Under the pieces are notes generated by a model. The model made no database searches and had not been told where the DNA came from. It saw only the letters and a list, made by a program, of their open reading frames with translations. DNA of 64,000 nucleotides from Tropicimonas sp. IMCC6043 (GTDB lineage: Bacteria; Pseudomonadota; Alphaproteobacteria; Rhodobacterales; Rhodobacteraceae). This document shows positions 56,495 to 64,000 of this stretch, piece by piece. Where the stretch lies: the NCBI RefSeq assembly GCF_004146235.1, contig NZ_SELO01000001.1, positions 310,001 to 374,000 of the forward strand, in the 5' to 3' direction. Position 1 is the stretch's first letter, and each line of letters starts with the position of its first letter. A program made the position numbers and the translations under genes.

Positions 56495-56895
56495 TCTCCT
56501 GCCTCCCCCGGCTCGAATACGACAAACCGGGCGCCTGGCGCCCAGTCAATCCGCGCCCGGACCGCCATACCGATCTCGATATCTTCCGCCGCAAGCTCGG
56601 GCAGACGGCTCATCATGCGCGGACCTTCCTCGAGATCGACCAGCACCAACGCGTGTCTCACCGGCTCGGTCGCGCCATCCTTCGGCTTTTTGTGCAGCAC
56701 CGCCCGCGAATAGATCCGGCCGCGCCCGGAGGCCGGGCGCCAGACGAGATCGGGCGCGCCACAACTCGGGCACAGGATGCGCGGATGAAAGATCGCCGCG
56801 TCGCATTCGAGGCAGTGCTGAAGCCAGAGCCGCCCGTCGGCGACCAGTTCCTGGAACCGGGCGTCGGGCCCGATTTCGCCGATGTCCCCGGCCAT
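56491..56895 (-). CDS. DUF35 zinc-ribbon/OB-fold acyl-CoA-associated protein
   Basis: A 134-residue protein with an N-terminal rubredoxin-like zinc ribbon (Cys28, Cys31, Cys42 and Cys45: CLEC and CPSC) and an OB-fold (YSRAVLHKKPKDG onward). Proteins of this family (ChsH2-C type) bind and activate thiolase-fold retro-aldolases. It is the first gene of the leftward operon and overlaps the thiolase-fold gene. Confidence 0.9.
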   Translation of the reverse strand: MAGDIGEIGPDARFQELVADGRLWLQHCLECDAAIFHPRILCPSCGAPDLVWRPASGRGRIYSRAVLHKKPKDGATEPVRHALVLVDLEEGPRMMSRLPELAAEDIEIGMAVRARIDWAPGARFVVFEPGEAGE

Positions 56896-57206
56896 CAGCG
56901 TGCCCCCTGCCGGTCCGTGCGGCGGCGGCCGGCAATGCCGTCAACGCCCTCCGTCATCGTGATATGCATCTCTCCTCCATTCTCCCACGGGACACTGCGT
57001 CGAGATTCGATTGAATTTTGTATTGCGAAATGCTATTCCAAATAAATCTATCGATGCAATCGCCGCGCGGCAACAGGATTGTGCCCGACCATCGAGGCTC
57101 TGGCCGGCCGGAACGACGAAGGGCAGTTGCAATGCACCCTTCGGCTTTCTATGGGAGCCCATTCGGCCCTGCGCGACACGGAAGGGCCAGGACAAGGGGA
57201 CGCGAC
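56896..57206. promoter_or_regulatory. divergent promoter region with IclR-type palindrome
   Basis: A 311-bp gap between the DUF35 and IclR genes. ATTTTGTATTGCGAAAT (57015-57031) matches the perfect palindrome at 58085 at 15 of 17 positions. No gene is seen; open frames here look like shadows of GC-rich leader sequence. Confidence 0.6.
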
Positions 57207-58004
57207 GTGAACGATGACGCAGCGGACGGATCGGGAGACCGCCAGTTTGTGACGGCTTTGGCGCGGGGCTTGAGCATTCTCGCCGCGTTCCGTCCCGAAG
57301 ACCGCACGCTGAGCAACCAGGAGATCGCCGAGCGCACCTGCCTTCCTCGCCCGACCGTCTCGCGCCTGACCTACACGCTGCGGAAATTGAATTACCTCGC
57401 CTATCACGAGCGGCTGGCACGCTACAGCCTCGCGCCCCGCGTCCTCGAACTCAGCCAGTCCGCCTTTGCCGCCACCGGGATACGCGACATCGCCCGCCCC
57501 GGCATGGTGGCCCTCTCGGAGCTGGCGGACGTCTCGGTATCGCTCGGAATCCCCAGCAACGATCACGTCCGCTATGTCGAAATGGCACGCCGGCCGGAGG
57601 CCATCGTGCTCAACCTGGATGTTGGCGCCCTGCTTCCGATCGCACCGACGGCGATCGGCCGCGCCTATCTTGCGAGCCTTCCGGAGCGTCGGCGCGACAC
57701 GGTGATCGCCCGCCTGAAGGCTTCCGACCCGACCCTTTGGGACGCTCAAGGGGATCATGTCGCGCGTGCCATCGCCGATTTTGCCGCGCGCGGCTACACG
57801 TCATCCTTCGGCAACTGGCGACCGGAACTCAACGCCATCGCCACGGCGATCCGGCTTTCCGGTGACGGCGACCCGTTGCTGCTCTCGGTCTCGGGACTGT
57901 CTTCCGTTCTGACCGTCGATCGGGCGGAGAGTGAATTCGCCCCGGCACTCCTGAGCACCGCCCGGTCGATCGAGACCCAGATGCGGCGCCTCTACCTCGG
58001 CTGA
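57207..58004 (+). CDS. IclR-family transcriptional regulator (PcaR/PobR-like)
   Basis: A 265-residue IclR protein with the winged helix NQEIAERTCLPRPTVSRLTY and the same ALARGLSILAAFRPEDR motif as the other two IclR proteins here. The effector domain follows normally. GTG 57207 has AAGGGG 7 nt upstream; a longer frame back to 57018 would cover the operator and is rejected. Two near-identical palindromes flank it (57015 and 58085), so it probably controls both the leftward thiolase operon and the rightward CoA-ligase operon. Confidence 0.9.
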   Translation: MNDDAADGSGDRQFVTALARGLSILAAFRPEDRTLSNQEIAERTCLPRPTVSRLTYTLRKLNYLAYHERLARYSLAPRVLELSQSAFAATGIRDIARPGMVALSELADVSVSLGIPSNDHVRYVEMARRPEAIVLNLDVGALLPIAPTAIGRAYLASLPERRRDTVIARLKASDPTLWDAQGDHVARAIADFAARGYTSSFGNWRPELNAIATAIRLSGDGDPLLLSVSGLSSVLTVDRAESEFAPALLSTARSIETQMRRLYLG

Positions 58005-58084
58005 TCCGCCTCCACCCCAACGCCCTCCTCGCGCCCGAAGTTTCAGAATCTTCCGGCTCCGGCCGGCCCTTAGTCTTTTTGGAC

Positions 58085-58101
58085 ATTTCGCATTGCGAAA
58101 T
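58085..58101. promoter_or_regulatory. perfect IclR-type palindrome upstream of acyl-CoA synthetase
   Basis: ATTTCGCA-T-TGCGAAAT is a perfect 8-1-8 palindrome, 71 bp before the acyl-CoA synthetase start. It is the best member of a family of three similar sites in this window (others at 42288 and 57015). Confidence 0.75.
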
Positions 58102-58172
58102 TTCAGTTTGCATTATTGACGACGCGGCCGCTTTCCCGGATAGTCCCCGAAACGCGTCTGGGGAGGACAACC

Positions 58173-60377
58173 ATGACCGCCGAAACGGCCATCAAACCGG
58201 CAGGGACGCCGGCCGAAAGCGAAGATCCGTCGCAATTTGCACTGGCGGACCGTCTTGCCGGGCTGATGAACCCGCAGAGCGTCGCCATCGTCGGGGCCAG
58301 CGCGCGAAGCGACGGCTGGAGCGGCATGGCCATGCCCGTGCTCCGGCGGCTTGGGTTCAAAGGCAAGATCTACCCGGTGAACCCGAAATACGACCGGTTG
58401 AACGACCTGCCCTGCTACCCGTCGATCTCGGCCATCCCCGGTGAGGTCGATGCGGCGCTGATGTTCGTGCCACGCGGCGCCCTGCCCGGCATCCTCGACG
58501 AATGCGGCCAGAAGGGCGTGCGCGGCGCCGTCATCCTCGCCGCGGGCTTTTCCGAGACCGGCGAAGACGGGCGCGATGCCGAGGCCGAACTACGCGAGGT
58601 GGCAAATCGCAATGGCATAGCCGTCTGCGGCCCCAACTGCCTCGGTCTGGCGAATCTCGCGAGCGGCTTCATGGGGCTGACGGCGGCGACCTTCCCGGAC
58701 GATCTCTCGCCCGGCCGCACCGCGCTCGTCTCTCAGAGCGGGCAGTTGATGATGGTGCTGCTGGCGCGCGCCCATGACCAGGGCGTGCATCTGCGCTACC
58801 TCGTCTCCGCCGGAAACGAACTCAACGTGGAGGCCGCCGATTACGCCGGGTATGCGCTGCAGGATCCCGAAATCGCCTCGGTTGCCATTGCACTTGAGGG
58901 CCTGCGCACACCGTTGCGGTTCCTCGCCGTGGCGGAACGGGCGCAACAGCTCGGCAAGCCGCTGATCGTGCTCAAGCTCGGGCGGAGTGCCAAGGCGGCC
59001 GCGACCGCCCTGGCGCATACCGGCAAGATGGCAGGCGCCTTCCGGACCTATGATGCCGTCTTCCGCCAGCACAATATCGTCTCGGTGAACGACCCGCTGG
59101 AGCTGGCCGATGTCGCCGCCCTGTTCGAGAAATGCCCCGCGCCACGCGGCAACCGGTTGTCGGTGGTCACGTTCTCGGGGGGATGGAGCGGCGTCGTCGC
59201 CGATCAGGCCGAGGTGCTGGGAATACCGATTGCCGATTTCACCGAGGAGACCGTCGCGGCGCTGAAGCCGCTCCTGGACTTCACCCCGCCGCACAACCCG
59301 CTCGACCTTTCGGGCAACGTGATGAACCACCCCGAGCGCTGGCCCGCGGCCCTGCGGATCGTGCTGGAGGACGCGAATACAGATGTGCTCATGGTCTTCA
59401 TCCACCAGGTGCGCGAGGCTTGGCGAGATCGCCTGATCCAGCCGCTGCTCGAATTGTCCCGCACGGCGACGAAGCCGATCGTCGTAATCTATGACGGTGG
59501 CAAGGTCGTGGAGCCGGGATACGAAGACCTGATCCGCGACCGGACCCTGCCGGTCTATCGCGGACCGCAACCGGCGCTTCAGGCCCTGAAACGGTTCCTC
59601 GACTACCATGCCCGCCGCAGGTCGGCGCCGAGCGCGCCGGCCGCGCATGAGCCCGCCGCATCCCCGGAGGCGCGATCCGCCGTGGCGGCCATGCTGGCGC
59701 AGGGCGGTCGCAGCCTCGCAGAGCATCGCGCCAAGGCGGCGCTTGCAGCCTACGGGCTTCCGATGGTCGAGGACCAGATCGTGCATAGCCCGGACGAGGC
59801 TCTGTCGGCAGCAGACCGGATCGGCTACCCGGTCGTGCTCAAGGGGCTGGCCGACGGGCTGGAGCACAAGAGCGATGCCGGGCTGGTGCGTCTGGGCCTC
59901 TCGACCACCGCCGAGATCGAAGCCGCCTTCGCCGATCTCGCGTCACGGCTGAAGGGCCACACGCTCGACGGCGCGCCCGCGCCCTGCCTAGTCCAGCAGA
60001 TGGTGCGTGGCGGAGTCGAAGCGATCCTGGGCATGCAGAACGACCCGGATTTCGGCCCGATGATCCTTGTGGGTGTCGGCGGTGTGATGACCGAACTGCT
60101 CGAAGACGTCGCCCTGCGCCGGGCGCCGCTCACCACCGAGGACGCACGGCAGATGATCGACGAGACCCGGCTCGGCCGGCTTCTCGACGGCTTCCGCGGC
60201 GCCCCGCGCGCCGACCGCGCGGCGCTCGAAACCGCGATCCTGCGCCTCTCGGATTTCGCTCTCGACCACGCGGATGCCGTGCAGAGCATCGACATCAACC
60301 CGGTGATCGTGCTGCCCGAGGGCTCGGGCTGTGTCGCCGTCGACGGCTTGATCGTCACCACAGAGGCAGACAGATGA
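58173..60377 (+). CDS. ADP-forming acyl-CoA synthetase (acetate--CoA ligase family)
   Basis: A 734-residue enzyme that makes acyl-CoA with ATP to ADP and Pi. It has CoA-binding (SVAIVGASARSDGWSGMAM), ligase-CoA and ATP-grasp domains. The phosphohistidine candidate is His282 in ALAHTGKMAG, the usual SHTGxxAG motif of the family. The C-terminal ATP-grasp domain starts near 520 (EHRAKAALAAYGLPMVED). ATG 58173 follows GGGAGGA. It heads an operon with two acyl-CoA dehydrogenases and should activate the imported or intermediate carboxylic acid. Confidence 0.92.
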   Translation: MTAETAIKPAGTPAESEDPSQFALADRLAGLMNPQSVAIVGASARSDGWSGMAMPVLRRLGFKGKIYPVNPKYDRLNDLPCYPSISAIPGEVDAALMFVPRGALPGILDECGQKGVRGAVILAAGFSETGEDGRDAEAELREVANRNGIAVCGPNCLGLANLASGFMGLTAATFPDDLSPGRTALVSQSGQLMMVLLARAHDQGVHLRYLVSAGNELNVEAADYAGYALQDPEIASVAIALEGLRTPLRFLAVAERAQQLGKPLIVLKLGRSAKAAATALAHTGKMAGAFRTYDAVFRQHNIVSVNDPLELADVAALFEKCPAPRGNRLSVVTFSGGWSGVVADQAEVLGIPIADFTEETVAALKPLLDFTPPHNPLDLSGNVMNHPERWPAALRIVLEDANTDVLMVFIHQVREAWRDRLIQPLLELSRTATKPIVVIYDGGKVVEPGYEDLIRDRTLPVYRGPQPALQALKRFLDYHARRRSAPSAPAAHEPAASPEARSAVAAMLAQGGRSLAEHRAKAALAAYGLPMVEDQIVHSPDEALSAADRIGYPVVLKGLADGLEHKSDAGLVRLGLSTTAEIEAAFADLASRLKGHTLDGAPAPCLVQQMVRGGVEAILGMQNDPDFGPMILVGVGGVMTELLEDVALRRAPLTTEDARQMIDETRLGRLLDGFRGAPRADRAALETAILRLSDFALDHADAVQSIDINPVIVLPEGSGCVAVDGLIVTTEADR

Positions 60378-61531
60378 CCGACCTGCTCGTCGCCCCCGAA
60401 GACATGGCCTTCCGCGAGGAAATCCGGGATTTCGTCGCGACCCATCTCGAACCGGAGACTCGCCGCAAGGTGTCCCTCGGAATGCCGCTCCAGCGCGAGG
60501 ATTTCCTGACCTGGCAGCGCAGCCTGCACGCGAAGGGCTGGGTCGCACCCGCCTGGCCCGCAGAGCATGGCGGTCCCGGTTGGACCGCCCGGCAACGGCT
60601 GATCGCGGACGAGGAGTTCTTCCGCCTGCACACGCCGCCCCTGCCCGGCTTCGGGTTCAAGATGATCGGGCCGATCCTGATGCGCTTCGGAACGCCAGCG
60701 CAACAGGCCCGGTTCCTGCCTCGGATCCTCTCGGGCGAGGACTGGTGGTGTCAGGGGTTCTCCGAGCCGGGCGCCGGATCGGATCTCGCCTCGCTGCGCA
60801 CCCGTGCGGTGCGCGTCGACGGCGGATGGAAGGTGAACGGCACCAAGACCTGGACCACCTATGCGCAATACGCCAACTGGATCTTCTGCCTCGTGCGCAC
60901 CGACCCCGAGGTAAAGAAGCAGCGTGGCATCTCGATGATGCTGATCGACATGGCGTCACCGGGGCTGACGCGCCGTCCGATCCGGTTGATGGACGGCACG
61001 GAGGAGGTCAACGAGATCTTTCTCGAGGATGTCTTCGTTCCAGACGATCTGGTCGTCGGAGAGGTCAACCAAGGCTGGACCTATGCCAAGGCGCTGCTGG
61101 AACATGAACGGCTCGGCATTGGCGGGATCGGGCGGTCGAAGCACCTCCTCGGCCGTCTCGAGGAGATGGCCACCGCGTCCGGCCGCGGCGATGACCCGAC
61201 GATCCGCAAACGCCTGACCGAGATTGGCATCGACATCATGGCGGTGGAATCCACAACCATGCGCCTGCTCGCGGCCTCCGAGCGCGGAACGCAACTTGGC
61301 GCAGAGACCTCGCTTCTGAAGATCCGCGGCACGGAGATCCAGCAGGCACTGACCGAGCTGGCGCTGGAGATCGCCGGCGCCGACGCGCTGCCCGACCGCG
61401 AAAGCGGACAGGGCCAGGCGCCGTTCGAGGCGGTGGTCTTCCAGTTCCTGAACTGGCGAAAGCTCTCGATCTATGGCGGCAGCAACGAGATCCAGCGCAG
61501 CATCCTGGCCAGACAGGTTCTGGGACTCTAG
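60374..61531 (+). CDS. acyl-CoA dehydrogenase
   Basis: A 385-residue flavoprotein with the usual ACAD signatures: WWCQGFSEPGAGSDLASL (FAD and substrate site) and the C-terminal YGGSNEIQRSILARQVLGL. The C-terminal motif has Gly where short/medium-chain enzymes have the catalytic Glu, as in the GGTxEIQR subfamily whose base lies elsewhere. It overlaps the CoA ligase stop (ATGA) and is followed 12 bp later by a second ACAD gene. The two could form a heteromeric enzyme. Confidence 0.92.
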   Translation: MTDLLVAPEDMAFREEIRDFVATHLEPETRRKVSLGMPLQREDFLTWQRSLHAKGWVAPAWPAEHGGPGWTARQRLIADEEFFRLHTPPLPGFGFKMIGPILMRFGTPAQQARFLPRILSGEDWWCQGFSEPGAGSDLASLRTRAVRVDGGWKVNGTKTWTTYAQYANWIFCLVRTDPEVKKQRGISMMLIDMASPGLTRRPIRLMDGTEEVNEIFLEDVFVPDDLVVGEVNQGWTYAKALLEHERLGIGGIGRSKHLLGRLEEMATASGRGDDPTIRKRLTEIGIDIMAVESTTMRLLAASERGTQLGAETSLLKIRGTEIQQALTELALEIAGADALPDRESGQGQAPFEAVVFQFLNWRKLSIYGGSNEIQRSILARQVLGL

Positions 61532-61543
61532 GGGAGACATGGC

Positions 61544-62671
61544 ATGATCCGATTTGACGCCCCGAGCGAAGAAGCGTTGCTGCTGAAAGACACGGCCATG
61601 CGCTTCATCGCCGACAATTACGGTCTGGAGAAACGCGCCGCGATGCTCGCGAAACCCGCCGATGCGGTCCCGGCGCACTGGACGGAGATGGCGGAACTCG
61701 GCTGGCTCGCCGCTCCGCTGCCCGAGGCCTGTGGCGGCCTCGGCCTGTCACCGACGGATGTGCTGCCGCTGCTGGAAGTGCTGGGCGCCGGTCTGATCCT
61801 AGAGCCGGTGTCGCCCGCGATCTTGGGCTGTGCCGCGACCATCGCCGCCGCGCTGCCCGCCGAGACCGCCGCAGACCTGTTGGAGGCGATGCTCGCGGGC
61901 GAACGGATCGAGGTTCTCGCCACGGGAGGCGCGAGCGCAACCGCGCCGGCCGTCACCGCCACCTGGACATCCGGCAGTTGGACCCTGTCCGGCAAGGCGC
62001 CGATGGTTGTTGGCGGCGCGGCAGCCGACATCGTCTGGGCCGTGGCACGGGTCGACGACGCGCTCGGGCTGTTCCGTGTGCCGGCGGATGCGGTCGCCCT
62101 GACGGGCTTCCGGCTGTTCGACGGACAGACCGCCGCGACGGTCGATTTCGACGGTGTCTCCTGCACGGAGGATCAACTCTTCCCGATGGACGACACAGCA
62201 CTCGTCCGGGGCACCGAGATGGCGCTTCTGGCGCGGCTCGCGGAAGCGCTTGGCCTGATCGAAGCACTTTATCGGACGACGTTGGACTATGTGAAGCTCC
62301 GGGAACAGTTCGGCCGGCCGATCGGCGCGTTTCAATCCGTGCAGCACCGCATGGCCGACATGTTCATCCACTGCGAGGAAGTCCGCTCGATGGTCCAGCT
62401 CGCCGCCGAAGCGATGGACGGCGCGCCCGCCGACCTGCGCCGCCAAGTGCACGCGGCGACCTGGGTCAAGCTCGTCGACAATGGCCGCGCCGTGTTGCGC
62501 GACGCGGTGCAGCTGCATGGCGGCATGGGGATGACGGACGAGCTCATTGTCGGGCACATGGTCAAGCGCCTGCTGATGCTGATCCAGTCGGGCGGCTCCC
62601 GGGAGGACTGGCTGTCCGCGGCGGCGCCGTCCCTGCACAATTCCCGCGAGGCCGAAGCACTCCACGCTTAG
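61544..62671 (+). CDS. acyl-CoA dehydrogenase-like protein, divergent
   Basis: A 375-residue protein of the ACAD fold. The conserved SEPGAGSD segment is absent; the equivalent stretch reads GERIEVLATGGASATAPA. The helical C-terminal domain is kept (REQFGRPIGAFQSVQHRMAD, LHGGMGMTDE). This looks like the non-FAD-complete partner in heterotetrameric ACADs such as the steroid side-chain enzymes. It is coupled to the canonical ACAD upstream, and the two are best read as one enzyme. Confidence 0.85.
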   Translation: MIRFDAPSEEALLLKDTAMRFIADNYGLEKRAAMLAKPADAVPAHWTEMAELGWLAAPLPEACGGLGLSPTDVLPLLEVLGAGLILEPVSPAILGCAATIAAALPAETAADLLEAMLAGERIEVLATGGASATAPAVTATWTSGSWTLSGKAPMVVGGAAADIVWAVARVDDALGLFRVPADAVALTGFRLFDGQTAATVDFDGVSCTEDQLFPMDDTALVRGTEMALLARLAEALGLIEALYRTTLDYVKLREQFGRPIGAFQSVQHRMADMFIHCEEVRSMVQLAAEAMDGAPADLRRQVHAATWVKLVDNGRAVLRDAVQLHGGMGMTDELIVGHMVKRLLMLIQSGGSREDWLSAAAPSLHNSREAEALHA

Positions 62672-62708
62672 TTCGGGCAGAGCGGCAGGCGCAACGGCCC
62701 GCCGCGGC

Positions 62709-63461
62709 CTAGTTCACCCCTGCCTTCAGCAGCACCATGAACGAGCTGTCGAAATGCTCCGACATGGCGGACTCCGCGCGCACCGCCTCGCGGGACGCGA
62801 TCGCGCGGGCGATCCGTTCGTGGCACTTGATGTTTTCCAGCCGGTTCTCCGGCGTCGCACGGGCCTGCCAGCCGATGTCCCAGGTCTGCCGGGTGATGAT
62901 CCGGAAGGAATTGATGAGCACCGAGTAGATCGGATTTCCCGACGCCTGGGCGATCAGTTCGTGAAACCGGATGTCGAGGTCCCGGACGCGGTGCGAATCC
63001 CGCTCTACCGCTTCCTCCATCCCGGCGACCACGTCCAACATCTCCATCGCCTGCCGGTCGCTCCGGTGCAGCGCGGCGAGCGAGACGGTGCGCATCTCGA
63101 GCGTGCGGCGCACGTCCTGGATCTGCGCCACAGACAGCTGCCGGGTGTAGACCGTATGCTCGATAATGACACTCAACGCCTCGGCGGTGGGACCGGCAAC
63201 ACGGGCCCGCCGACCATTCCCGACCTCGATGATCCGCAGTGCGGCGAGTCCGCGCAGCGCCTCGCGGGCCACGGTGCGCGAAACCCCTAACTGGGTGGCG
63301 AAGGCGGTCTCGGTGGGAAGCACGTCTCCGGTCATCAACTCCCTGTCATGGATGAATTTCCGGATGTCGGACATCGTGCGCTCGACCAGGCTTGCCGATT
63401 TCTGCTCATCAAGCGTCTCTTTTTGTATTATAGCTTTTCCCATTCGATAGTATTCATCCAC
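62709..63461 (-). CDS. GntR-family (FadR/FCD subfamily) transcriptional regulator
   Basis: A 250-residue regulator with a winged helix (LPTETAFATQLGVSRTVAREAL) and an all-helical FCD effector domain containing the metal-ligand-type residues (DLDIRFHELI, SEHFDSS). GTG 63461 was chosen because AAGGAA lies just upstream; ATG 63443 has no ribosome-binding site. It is divergent from an enolase-superfamily gene, a common pairing in hexuronate or sugar-acid catabolism. Confidence 0.9.
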   Translation of the reverse strand: MDEYYRMGKAIIQKETLDEQKSASLVERTMSDIRKFIHDRELMTGDVLPTETAFATQLGVSRTVAREALRGLAALRIIEVGNGRRARVAGPTAEALSVIIEHTVYTRQLSVAQIQDVRRTLEMRTVSLAALHRSDRQAMEMLDVVAGMEEAVERDSHRVRDLDIRFHELIAQASGNPIYSVLINSFRIITRQTWDIGWQARATPENRLENIKCHERIARAIASREAVRAESAMSEHFDSSFMVLLKAGVN

Positions 63462-63590
63462 TCGTTCCTTCTTTCTTTTTGTATCATGCTGTCGTATCAG
63501 GCCGCAAGGAATGATCGAATCGCGTCGGCGAACAGCGACGCGCCGAAGAGCGAAAGCCGGGCGCGCCGCCGACGAAATGGAGGGCCAGCC
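63462..63590. promoter_or_regulatory. divergent regulatory region with direct repeat
   Basis: A 129-bp gap between the FCD regulator and the enolase-superfamily gene. GTATCA occurs twice (63481-63486 and 63494-63499), 13 bp apart, in an AT-richer patch. It could be part of an operator, but no clear palindrome is visible. Confidence 0.3.
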
Positions 63591-64000
63591 ATGAAGATCA
63601 CCGCCATCCGGACCTATCGGGTAGAGGCGCACCAGAACGTCCTCTGGGTGCATGTCGAGACCGACGCGGGGATCACCGGGCTCGGCGAGACCTTCTACGG
63701 CGCCGCTTCGGTCGAGGCGCATATCCACGACACGCTCGCGAGCCGCCTGCTCGGCCAGAACCCGCTCCACATCGAGGCGCTGCACCGGGAGATGCTGAAC
63801 CTTCCGAACGCGCAGAGCTCGACCGGCGTCGAATACCGCGCCTGCTCGGCCATCGACATCGCGCTCTGGGATCTCTTCGGAAAGGTCTGCGGACAGCCGG
63901 TCCACCAGATGCTCGGCGGGCTCTGCTTCGACAAGATGCGCGTCTACAACACCTGCGCCGGCACGAAGTATGTCTCGACCAAGAAGATCAAGCCTGTCGA
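63591..64000 (+). CDS. mandelate racemase/muconate lactonising enzyme family protein (partial)
   Basis: The first 136 codons of an enolase-superfamily enzyme, continuing past the window edge. MKITAIRTYRVEAHQNVLWV is a typical capping-domain start, followed by TDAGITGLGETFYG and CSAIDIALWDLFGKVCGQPVHQMLGG. ATG 63591 follows GGAGGG. The catalytic barrel residues are outside the window, so the reaction (most often dehydration of a sugar acid) cannot be stated. It is divergent from an FCD regulator. Confidence 0.88.
   Translation, partial: MKITAIRTYRVEAHQNVLWVHVETDAGITGLGETFYGAASVEAHIHDTLASRLLGQNPLHIEALHREMLNLPNAQSSTGVEYRACSAIDIALWDLFGKVCGQPVHQMLGGLCFDKMRVYNTCAGTKYVSTKKIKPV

Noticed and set aside
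1-64000. Mobile elements, CRISPR arrays, tRNA or rRNA genes
   Set aside because: No transposase or integrase motif, no regularly spaced repeats, and no cloverleaf or rRNA-like sequence was recognised on either strand.

Overview
The window reads as a high-GC alphaproteobacterial chromosome, most likely from a Rhodobacteraceae-type bacterium. The clues are the complete hut set with HutD and HutF, a sorbitol/galactitol dehydrogenase of the Rhodobacter SmoS type, TRAP transport, Xsc, and many IclR/LacI regulators. No tRNA, rRNA, CRISPR array, insertion sequence or phage gene was seen. Almost all of it is accessory catabolism: transporters, pathway enzymes and nine one-component regulators, arranged as consecutive, mostly divergent modules.

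Layout. 1-11480: histidine utilisation. hutI-hutH-hutG-hutU are translationally coupled and followed by a polar amino-acid ABC transporter whose binding-protein gene is a pseudogene (amber stop plus internal deletion). hutF, hutD, hutC and a RidA-like gene lie on the other side. 11663-19030: a two-partner secretion operon (TpsB transporter, 1225-residue TpsA exoprotein) with a third gene, an exported caspase-fold protein with Sel1 repeats and a peptidoglycan-binding-like end. 19144-29477: a polyol/ketose module with SmoS-like dehydrogenase, aldose 1-epimerase, tagatose-kinase-like PfkB protein and FrcBCA-like ABC transporter on one strand, and Fe-alcohol dehydrogenase, GatZ-family enzyme, FucU/RbsD mutarotase and LacI regulator on the other. 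The two arms diverge from a 39-bp perfect inverted repeat. 29571-37182: an Amadori-compound-like module with FrlB-type deglycase, FrlD-type kinase, GntR and LacI regulators, an ornithine-cyclodeaminase-like protein and an amino-acid-type ABC transporter. An 18-bp box is shared by its two promoters.

37482-49907: a puzzling module with three ThDP-dependent enzymes (one clearly Xsc), an NAD-dependent epimerase-like dehydrogenase, two SDRs, a 3-hydroxyacyl-CoA-dehydrogenase-like enzyme, two IclR regulators and a LacI regulator. 50054-53124: a DctPQM TRAP transporter. 53238-62671: a beta-oxidation-like module with ADP-forming acyl-CoA synthetase, two acyl-CoA dehydrogenases (the second looks degenerate), a bifunctional hydratase/dehydrogenase, and a thiolase-fold protein without the nucleophilic cysteine paired with a DUF35 zinc-ribbon protein. 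This resembles retro-aldol (Ltp/ChsH2-type) side-chain degradation. 62709-64000: an FCD-type GntR regulator and the start of an enolase-superfamily dehydratase gene, probably the beginning of a sugar-acid module.

The most interesting points are the TPS-caspase operon, the Amadori and galactitol/tagatose modules with recognisable operators, the three-ThDP-enzyme locus, and nearly identical IclR palindromes shared by two loci 15 kb apart. All functions are inferred from motifs and context read by eye; no database search was possible.
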